A DNA stretch of 57,964 nucleotides from Ichthyophthirius multifiliis. Taxonomy: Eukaryota; Ciliophora; Oligohymenophorea; Hymenostomatida. Position 1 is the stretch's first letter, and each line of letters starts with the position of its first letter. The DNA lies in contig NW_004086098.1 of the NCBI RefSeq assembly GCF_000220395.1, forward strand, positions 1-57,964. The letters run 5' to 3'. The notes beneath the pieces were generated by a model. It saw nothing but the letters and a program-made list of their open reading frames with translations, made no database searches and was not told the DNA's origin. A program made the translations under genes and the position numbers. Positions 49,981 through 57,964 of this stretch are shown here, piece by piece.

Positions 49981-52038
49981 ATGGATGCATATTGTTATGA
50001 AGACGAAACTTATTCAAATGAGAATCAAGCAAGTTAAGATTTTATTAATTATTGTTCAAAAGATGATTATTCATAATCAGAAAAAGAATAAGAATAATCA
50101 ATTTCATAGGTTAATGATGACGAAGAAATAAAACAAATAATAATAAAAAACTAGATTAATTTTATAAAACAAATTCGAGAAAATGATACTAAAAATAATA
50201 TAGAGGAAAACAATGAATAACTGGATATAATTGAAGAAGCATCCTATGAAGAAATATCTCTATCGAGCAAATAGTAAAGTTAAAACGATGAAATTTAATA
50301 GTTTTAAATTTAACATTTTTAATAATAAAACTAAAAAAGCAGTTTTAATTATGATTTTTTGAAAAAAGAAAAAATAGAAAAAGAATATAAAAAATAAATA
50401 TAAAAATAAAAAGAAAAAATAGAAATATATGATGAAATGAATAAAATTAAAGAAGAATTAAATATAAAATTTAACAATGATGATAAAAAAATCTAAAAAG
50501 CAATAAAAGATATAAAATAATAAGAAAATGAATAAACAAATATAAGAAAATTTTAAGAAAATTATGTTAAAAATAATATTGACCTTGAACAAATTTAATT
50601 AGAAAATGAATATTTAAAAAAAGAAATTTTTTTTTTAAAAGAATAGGTCAAAATTCTGAAAATCGAGCTTAGAAAATCAAATTCAAAGTTTTTTTAGGAG
50701 AATCAAGAGCCTTCATATATTTAAAAAAATACTACTTTTTATGACAGGGGTATGCTTATAGAAGAGAACTTAAAATTGAAATAAAAAATTAGTATATTAA
50801 AATAAGAAACTTAATAAAAAATTAATAAAATGCGAAAATTTAATGATTAAATGTAAAAAGATTTATAAAAACAAATAAGAAGCATTTAATAAAACAAAAA
50901 TTCGTAACCATAAAAAATTAATGAAGAAAACAATTACATTAAAGTCTCAGAGTTAAGATGTGATTTGGAAAAAATTATAAAAAAATATGAAGAATAAAAG
51001 GTGAAAATAAAAGAAAAAGATGAATAGATAATTGAACTAAGAAAAAAGTTATAAGAAAGAATGTTTTCGAAATATATTAGTAAAATAAAAGAATTAGAAG
51101 AAAAAATATAAGCAAAGGAAAATTAAGAAAACCTTATTTTGAAAAATTTGGAAATCAATTATTAATTAAAATTGAAATTTCCAAAATATTTTCATTCTGT
51201 TTTATTTCATATTAAATTTTTGGAAATTTTTACATAAATTAAATAGGGAAAAATGTAAATATTATATATTTTTGATTTTTTATATTCTATTTAATTTTTT
51301 AAGAGATATTTTTTTTAAATTTCTTAAGAAAGGCTTTTTAAAGTTTATGGATTTTTTAAAGTATTAATGGGATTTAATAAAATTTTAAATTTCAAAAAAA
51401 AAAGAAAACCACCCTGATTATAAGGAAGTAGCGAAAGTTATGCTTTAAAATTTCAATAAATAACCTATTTAAAAAGAAATTAAATAATTAAGAGTTATTT
51501 TTTAAATAAATATTTTTTTTATCTTTATTAAAAAATAGGAATAATTTATTGAAATGGATTAAATTATTTAAGAAAAAAATTATTAATGTGAACTTCTATA
51601 AAAGGATCTATAAAATATGACTGTCAGAAATGAAACTTTAGAATGTAATAAAAATATATATATTTTTAATAATTATATTAATCTATAATAAATAAAGCTT
51701 AATTAGAAATCGATAAAGTAAAGCTTATAAATAATGTAATGATGTAAATAAATCGTTTGGAAATAAATGGGGAAAAAAATTATTTTTTAGAATTAAAAAC
51801 TATTATCAAAACAATTTAATAATAACCACCTTATTTAATTTCTTAAGAAGAAAGAATAAAGTAGAAATTAATAGAAGAAATAAAAGAAAAAAAAAGATTA
51901 AAAAAATTATAAATATAAGAATAGAAAAAAATAGATTAAGAAGTAGCTTTTAAAAAAAAAGAAGAAGATATTAAAAGAAAATTAGAAGAAAAAAAAAACA
52001 GGTTAGATTAAGAAAACAAACTAAGATTTAAATTTTGA
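49981..52038 (+). CDS. Coiled-coil protein, unknown
   Basis: Four exons join exactly to 637 codons (636 residues); introns 51255-51303, 51494-51538 and 51645-51697. The N-terminus is acidic (DAYCYEDETYSNENQASQDF). From about residue 130 nearly everything is Lys/Glu/Gln-rich heptad sequence: KEKIEIYDEMNKIKEELNIK, LENEYLKKEIFFLKEQVKIL, SELRCDLEKIIKKYEEQKVK, IKELEEKIQAKENQENLILK. A short non-coiled stretch (NHPDYKEVAKVMLQNFNKQP) precedes a second coil ending EEDIKRKLEEKKNRLDQENK. No enzyme domain. Such proteins in ciliates are commonly basal-body, axonemal or trafficking scaffolds, but nothing here names it. Confidence 0.85.
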
Positions 52039-52208
52039 TTTAAATTTTTAATTTTTAAAAATAGTATATATTTTCGAGAAAAAAAAATTAAAAAAATTTA
52101 AATAATTTAATTATTTATAAAAAAAAATTTATTAAAAAAAAGAATTAAAAATAAAATTTAATAAAACTCATTAAGTATTAAAATATATATAAAACATATA
52201 ACTTTAAC

Positions 52209-53107
52209 TCATTTAATATATTTTTGTTCTTCTTTTTTTAATTATAGTTCAGAGAATATTTATATTTACTTTCTAATTTTACTTTTTTCATTTTTTTATA
52301 TCATATATTTACATTTATATCTAGCAAAAAATTTTTCCAACCATCCTTTTGAAGCTTTAAATTTATTAGAATAATTAGAAAATTCTAGAGCCTTATCTCT
52401 TATTTATTTTCTAGTTACTGAAAAACAATTATTGAACTATATTTAGAGCCAAGTGTATACTTCTTCTTCCATTTTCGGATCTTCTTTTTTTCTTCCTCCA
52501 CCTATAATATATATAAAATTATTATTTTATATTTTATGCTCTTTATTAACCTTCTTTTCGTTTGTATCCTACCTCTATCCATCTTTTTAAATTTTTTACT
52601 TAAATATTATTTTGTTTAGCAGCTTATTTTATATCTTTTAATTGTTTAAAATCTTCTATTGCTTTTTTCTTTAATTCTTCATTATAAACTTTATAAGGTC
52701 CTCTCTTTTTATATATATCCATTTTTCGTTTTATATATATATATTTTAATTACTTTTAAATTAAAATGGATTTCGCTTTTAATTTCTTTATCTACTACTT
52801 TGTTCATTTATTTATTTATCACTTAATTTAAATCTTTATTTACTTATTTATTAATTTCTTGCTACTTCTTTATCGTTAGCTCAGAATTTTCAATACTATT
52901 AAAATTATTATTATTTTATTAATCATTTATTTATCCTTTTGATTCAGTTCTTAAATTTTAAATAATTGTTTTTTATATATTTGCTTCAAAAGATTCAAGT
53001 AAATCTTATTATTAATATTCTATTAAAATATTTAATTTAATATAATTTATTTTATTTTTATTAATGTAAAAAAAAAGTTTATAAAAAAAATCTAATATAA
53101 GTTTCAT
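52209..53107 (-). CDS. CENP-B/Tc5-type HTH DNA-binding protein (transposase-derived)
   Basis: Three exons join exactly to 267 codons (266 residues); introns 52705-52753 and 52502-52550. After a basic, Gln/Asn-rich N-terminus comes a first helix-turn-helix of psq/Brinker type (YNEELKKKAIEDFKQLKDIK, AAKQNNIQVKNLKRWIEVGY). The linker KRKEGGGRKKEDPKMEEEV leads to a second HTH of the CENP-B/Tc5 transposase kind (VYTWLQIQFNNCFSVTRKQI, ALEFSNYSNKFKASKGWLEK, FFARYK). This two-HTH layout is the DNA-binding half of pogo/Tigger-type transposases. The DDE catalytic half is absent: the protein ends about 40 residues later. It therefore looks like a host DNA-binding protein taken from a DNA transposon. An internal ATG (52722) lies inside the first intron and would give a shorter, 154-residue form. 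Confidence 0.8.
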
Positions 53108-54972
53108 AATTATTAATTTTTTTTTTATTAATTTAAATTTGTATTATAAGAAATAATTTATTTTAATTATTTATATTATTATAATAAGCAAATCGATAAT
53201 ATAATTTCGAATGAGTATAAATAAATAATGTGTTATAGTATATTTTATTTTATTTACTTTTTTTTTAAATAATAATTGGGCTTTCTTTATTTAAATATTA
53301 GTCTATATTATTTATCGAATTTTCTTAAATATCTTCAATATATTACTAGTTATTATTGTTTAGCATGAAATTTGAAACTAAATAATAAAAAATATAAAAT
53401 ATTTATCTCATCATATTTTTTCCAATTAAACATATTTATAAAATATAAATTTATATATTTTTTAATAAAAAAAATAATGAACTTTTATTTTAAATCAATA
53501 GTATTGAACTATTTAGCATTTCAAACAAATTATATATATCTTGATTTTCTTAACTGTACAAATTAGGGGAAATTTATTTTTCTTTTATAAATTGAAGGTT
53601 TGATATAATATTATGTAAAAAATTTTTATGCATAAATAAATTCATTTTTTTAATTTTTAATTTTTTTTTTATTATTATTATTAATAAATTTTTTAAAAAA
53701 TATATAAAAAGATTTGATTTTTTAGAATTTCAAAAAAAAACCGCAAAATATAAATTTAAACACTATAAAAAAATAAAATCAAATAATTAACATAAATTGC
53801 ATTAAAACATCTAGAATGGAATGCCTTTTTTTTATTAAATATTACATCACGTTAATTTTTATTTTTAATAACTTTCAAAATATGCTCATATTTTATATCT
53901 TTTTTCAATTCTTAATAAAACTATTTTTTCTTGTGTTAATTTTTCAAAATAATATAATAAAAATTCATAAAAATATATAAAAGAAAATAAATAAATTATA
54001 AAAATAATCATTTATTTTAAAAATTTTAATATTTAAGTATTTATTGTATAACACTTATTTTATTATTCAGAAAAATTAAAAAAAAAATGAAATAAATCTT
54101 TTTATTTAAAAATCTTTATTTTTTAAAAATAGATTAATATTTCTAAGGTATTTTATAATAAAAATATATTATTTAATTTGTTAAAATGCAAATATAGTTT
54201 TTTTAGCTTAATCTAATTAATTTACCATTTATGACTTATTATATTTATTTTCTTCCTATAATACTTAACAAATAATAAAATAATAAAAATGTAAATATTA
54301 TATTTTGCAAATACTATTATTATTTTGTAAGAATAATATCTAAAATTAATTATTTAAATTTTCAAATATATTAATTAAGTTAATTTTGATTGGAAATTTC
54401 TTATTTTATTTTTACTTATTTAACTTTATCGAATTAAATTTTATGAAAAATTCCCTTCATTACATAAAGTGTCTTATTGGCTTATTCAGAAAACAAACAC
54501 TTTAATATTAATTTTCTCATTACACAAATATTTAAATAAAAAACAATATAATTTTCAGTTAATAAATGTATTTATTATTAATAAAATTGAGATAACTTTA
54601 TATTTTAATTGAGTAAATGAATATTATAAACATATTTTTTTTTAATATTTAAATATTTATTTCATATTATTTTGAAAACTAAATAAATTTTATAAATTGA
54701 AAATAATTCATTTAAATAAAAAAATATAATGATTTATAATAATTAGTATTAATTTTATTTCTCAAGTTAATAAAAATTTAAAATTTATATATCCAATAAC
54801 TTATTTATAAAAATAATAAATAAAATTTAGACTTATATTAAAATATCTTTTTATTTTTATTTTTGTGTTTATTATTCTTTTTATTCATATTTTATTTTAT
54901 AAAAAAAGAAATAAAATATATTTTATGTTTTATTTTATATTATATACTATTAATTATTTTATTAAAAAAAAA
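53108..54972. other. Gene-poor AT-rich tract
   Basis: 1.9 kb without a supported gene. A few open stretches occur (for example 53372-53566, plus strand), but they are A/T-only and show no start or splice context. The last part should hold the sorting nexin promoter. Confidence 0.45.
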
Positions 54973-56742
54973 ATGGAATAATAATAAGATTAATACGATT
55001 ATCCAAATTTATAACAAGAAGTAAAAAATTAATTATGAATTTTAAATAATTAATAATATTTTAATGTTTGTATGATTTTATAAGATATAAATTTAAGTTG
55101 GTGAACCTTTAACAAAAGAAGCAACCTTAATAAAGTTTACGGTTTACAGCGTTAAAGGACAAGATAAACTCGGAACCTTTGATACATATAGAAGATTTAG
55201 TGAATTTTATGCATTAAAAGAAGCTTTAAATTCTAGATGGCCGGGATGCTTTGTCCCTTCAATTCCTGCTAAAGAGTTAGTAATATTATAATATATTATT
55301 ATAATATATTCTTAAATTAAAAAAATAAATAAAAAAAAGAATTCAACCAACTAAAATGTAGTTGAAAATAGAGCAAGATTTTTAAATAGTTTTTGCAATT
55401 AAGTAGCTGGTTTAAGTCATTTATTTTATTCTGAAGAATTTCAAATTTTTATAAGATCAAAAGAACATGATGTTACAAAAGTAATTAATGTTTTAATACA
55501 AAATTATATATTATTTTTAGGTATTTTGTATTTATATATTTTTTTTATAAAAAGACTTTTTCATAATTAAAAAAATTATCATATTAAGAAATCCTTTAAA
55601 AATATTAATAAATATTTCCTATTTAGTAAGAAATAAATCATTCATAAACAAATATAAAAATAAACACATTTTATTAATTTTTGAAGAAATCAATACCTTA
55701 ATTAGAAGTAAATATAAGATTTAAATTTAAAAATATTTAATAAAAATATATAAAAAGAGTTATAAAGACTAAATTTAATAATTGTATTAAATGAGGTAAG
55801 AATTAAACAATAATTTCATAGATTTGAATTAAAATATAATTCCTTAGTACGAATAATGCTGTATAAATGAATATGTTGCTTATGATTCTAACGCATTAAT
55901 TTATTCAAATTAATAAAACTAAGAAATTCAATAATTTTAAAATAATTTTGTAAAAAATTTTTAAATATTAATTATAAAAAAAAAAAAAGAAAGAAAGCAA
56001 AAATAAAAATTAATTTTAATATGTTCTTGATATGATAGTATATGAATTAAGAGATACATAGGTAAAAATATATTTATATATTTAGAAATAATATAATTTA
56101 ATATAAATAATCATATATATATATAATTATATGATTAAATATTTATTTATTTAATAAAATTTAAATATTTAATATGATTTTATATTTATTTATATATTTA
56201 TATATTTATATTTTTATTTATAATTTAATATTTATATTTATAAGGTATTTATTGATTTAATTGATTAAAAAGCATAATTAGAAAAAAGTAAATAATCATT
56301 TATTAAAGATATAAAAAGTGATGAAGAAGATATAATAAAATTATGTTAAGGAAAAAAACAATAAAAGCTATGTTTACTAGTATTGAAGATTAAAAAAAAA
56401 AACTAGAATAATAGATAGAAATAGTAAATTTTTAATTCTACATAATTTTTTATTTTTATATATTTATAGTAAAAAAATGAATTAAAAAGTCTAGACTAAC
56501 TAATCGAAACTATTACTTATATTATAGGATTTATTGAAATCGATAGATTTAGGGTTTTTTTATTTATTAATAATACAATATTATAATATTTATAAAAAAA
56601 ATATATACTATAGAATGAAAAAAGCTATTTGTATTAAAAAGTTATGAAAGGAGTAGCTGATGCTGAAATTATTAATAGTATGGATTTAATAAATTTTTGG
56701 GGATTTATAAATGATATATCTTCAAGACTTTTGAAATCTTGA
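54973..56742 (+). CDS. PX-domain sorting nexin (Vps5/SNX1-like layout)
   Basis: Nine exons; introns 55021-55084, 55280-55339, 55481-55554, 55708-55757, 55950-55989, 56062-56244, 56424-56469 and 56554-56613. About 397 residues. The PX domain, which binds phosphoinositides such as PI3P on endosomes, spans roughly residues 17-125: IKFTVYSVKGQDKLGTFDTY, RRFSEFYALKEALNSRWPG, CFVPSIPAKELN, VENRARFLNSF. Then LSYQEILQKYQQIFPI and FLKKSIPQLE precede a long helical region (SYKDQIQQLYQMRQELNNNF; YVLDMIVYELRDTQ; VMKGVADAEIINSMDLINFW) that should form a BAR-like dimer. Exon lengths sum to one short of a multiple of three. The slip is at the seven-A run at about 56352, where adding one A keeps the protein reading on (SIEDQKKKLEQQ). 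Most likely an assembly error. Role: endosomal sorting, possibly with retromer. Confidence 0.85.
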
Positions 56743-56925
56743 ATTTTTTTTTAAAAAAATAGAAATATTATAATAAATAATAAAAATATTATAATAAATA
56801 TTTATTTTATATTAAATATTAAATTTTTTTAGAAATTTAGTTTTTTAATTATAATTTTTTTTCATTTATCAATTTTTTTTAAACTAAAAATAAAAGAAAT
56901 TAAATTTATTTTTAATAAGAAAAAA

Positions 56926-57912
56926 ATGAAGAATAATTTTTAACAAAATAAGAGTCATAATTAAACTGGACATAAAAAAAGAATTATTTAAAAAAATAAA
57001 TTAAGTCTAAATAAATTCCATTAAAAGGTTTATAAGAAACAGACATAAAAGCAAATATTAAAAAAAAAGCAAAGAGATATTGAAAGATTATTATCAAAAG
57101 TGAAAAAAATAAATTAAAAATATTAAAAATATATAAAAAGGAAAATTTAAGTGAAGCAATAAAAAATACTAAAAATATAGAATTAGAAAATGTAACAAAA
57201 GAGATTCATTAATTGGAAGTTAAAAAAAACGAGAAGATAGAAAAATTAAATTTTTGGAATAAAAATATAAATAAATAATGGAAGTGGAAATGACAAAAGT
57301 GAAAAGATTATAAAAAAAAACTTAAAAGAAATTGAAATAAATAGAGATACATAAGATAAATTCTAATAACTTTTAAAAGAAAAATAAGATTTATAAAATA
57401 AATTTAATTACATTAAAGTATTTTTTTATTAAATTATAAAAATTAAAATATATTTTGTAGTATTTTCCAAAAGATAAAAAGTATTTATCTCTATTTCCTA
57501 AAAATGAAGATTAAAAGATGGTTGAGTTTAGGAATAAAATTATGATCGATATAATAGAAAAAGTAAATATTTAATTTATTTATAAATATTGTAACAAAAT
57601 TAGATTGAAAAAAAAGAAACTTATTTAAACAAAATAGAATTTGATTAAAAGAATAATAAAAAGCAAATAATGTAAAAGTAAGAAATAGAAGACGAAGAAT
57701 AAAATATAGAAGATAATTAATTTAATATAAAAAATGATGAGTAAGAAAAAGATGATTATAATAAAAAAGATAAAGAAAAGATAGATAATTTTTTTATAGA
57801 AGAAGATGATGATAACAATGAATAATAATATAAAAAAGAAAAAAAATAATTGTAAAAGAATTAAAAAAATTTCAATATACAAAATGAAAAAAAAAAGAAA
57901 AAAGAAAAATGA
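56926..57912 (+). CDS. EFG1-like rRNA-processing protein
   Basis: Three exons (introns 57418-57460, 57563-57603) total 301 codons. EFG1 acts in the nucleolus on small-subunit (18S) pre-rRNA. Evidence: the start KKQRDIERLLSKVKK matches the family's K-R-x-R-D-x-x-R-L-L block. KFNYIKYFPKDKKYLSLFPK plus FRNKIMIDIIEK matches the family's N-Y-x-x-Y-Y-P-x-x-x-K-Y-x-S-L-F-P signature. A highly charged tail (KIDNFFIEEDDDNNEQQ, poly-Lys) follows. Between about 57095 and 57285 the neighbouring frame looks more protein-like (NLSEAIKNTKNIELENVTKE) than the open one, with A-runs at the likely crossover points, so a compensating pair of one-base errors is suspected. The gene ends 52 bases before the window edge. 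Confidence 0.75.
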
Positions 57913-57964
57913 AAATTTATAAATACTAAAAGTATATATAATAAAATTATAAATAAATTTATAA

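Noticed and set aside
52681-52722. Start of the CENP-B-like gene at ATG 52722
   Set aside because: The upstream exon 52754-53107 is clearly coding and splices in phase across 52705-52753, making this ATG intronic, although a shorter isoform remains possible.
57625-57882. Minus-strand all-hydrophobic ORF
   Set aside because: Antisense of the charged C-terminal tail of the EFG1-like gene.
1-57964. tRNA, rRNA, CRISPR arrays, telomere repeats
   Set aside because: No cloverleaf with A and B boxes, no rRNA core, no regularly spaced repeats and no C4A2/G4T2 runs were seen on either strand.

Overview
The window looks like macronuclear-type DNA of a ciliate. About 85-88% of bases are A or T, the real reading frames are full of TAA and TAG codons where glutamine is expected, and every frame I could close ends in TGA. 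Spliceosomal introns are tiny (mostly 37-90 nt, GT...AG). The composition fits an extremely AT-rich hymenostome such as Ichthyophthirius multifiliis or a close relative; that name is an inference from composition and code, not a match. No telomere repeats, tRNA or rRNA genes were seen.

Layout, plus strand unless noted. 0.7-1.0 kb: possible degenerate kinase tail. 1.6-4.0: SCP/FCP1-type phosphatase. 4.2-4.9: syntaxin-like SNARE. 5.2-6.0 (minus) and 6.2-6.8: a divergent pair, one unknown and one two-helix membrane protein. 8.3-9.4: AGC protein kinase. 9.8-11.9: RING/B-box/LRR protein. 12.2-15.4: SP-RING-like protein with two apparently inactive Ulp1-like folds. 16.5-16.9 (minus): small unknown ORF. 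17.2-19.5: LRR/coiled-coil protein. 20.1-21.7: unusual GC-raised exons. 23.6-24.2: small charged protein. 24.3-30.1 (minus): very large MORN plus Gln/Asn-rich protein. 30.6-31.75 (minus): ZnT-like transporter. 32.5-32.9: LITAF-like protein. 33.1-34.7 (minus): farnesylatable class A DnaJ. 39.3-40.5: MGCC-anchored Gln-rich protein. 44.6-49.4 (minus): SWR1-family chromatin ATPase. 50.0-52.0: coiled-coil protein. 52.2-53.1 (minus): CENP-B/Tc5-type DNA-binding protein. 55.0-56.7: PX sorting nexin. 56.9-57.9: EFG1-like rRNA-processing protein.

The genes read as ordinary eukaryotic housekeeping: membrane traffic (SNARE, sorting nexin, LITAF), signalling (phosphatase, AGC kinase), protein folding and modification (DnaJ, RING, SUMO-type), chromatin (SWR1, CENP-B-like), ribosome assembly (EFG1) and ciliary or cortical structure (MORN, LRR/coiled coil). 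They are not arranged as operons; each has its own AT-rich flanks. Long gene-poor tracts lie at 34.7-39.3, 40.5-44.0 and 53.1-55.0 kb. The first of these holds a 360-base GC-raised island that may be a structured RNA.

The most unusual observations are the SP-RING/double pseudo-Ulp1 fusion, the GC-raised islands at 20.3 and 38.1 kb, a transposase-type DNA-binding protein with no transposase core, a ZnT-like protein lacking one metal-site residue, and four genes or fragments whose frames slip by one base, mostly at poly-A runs.
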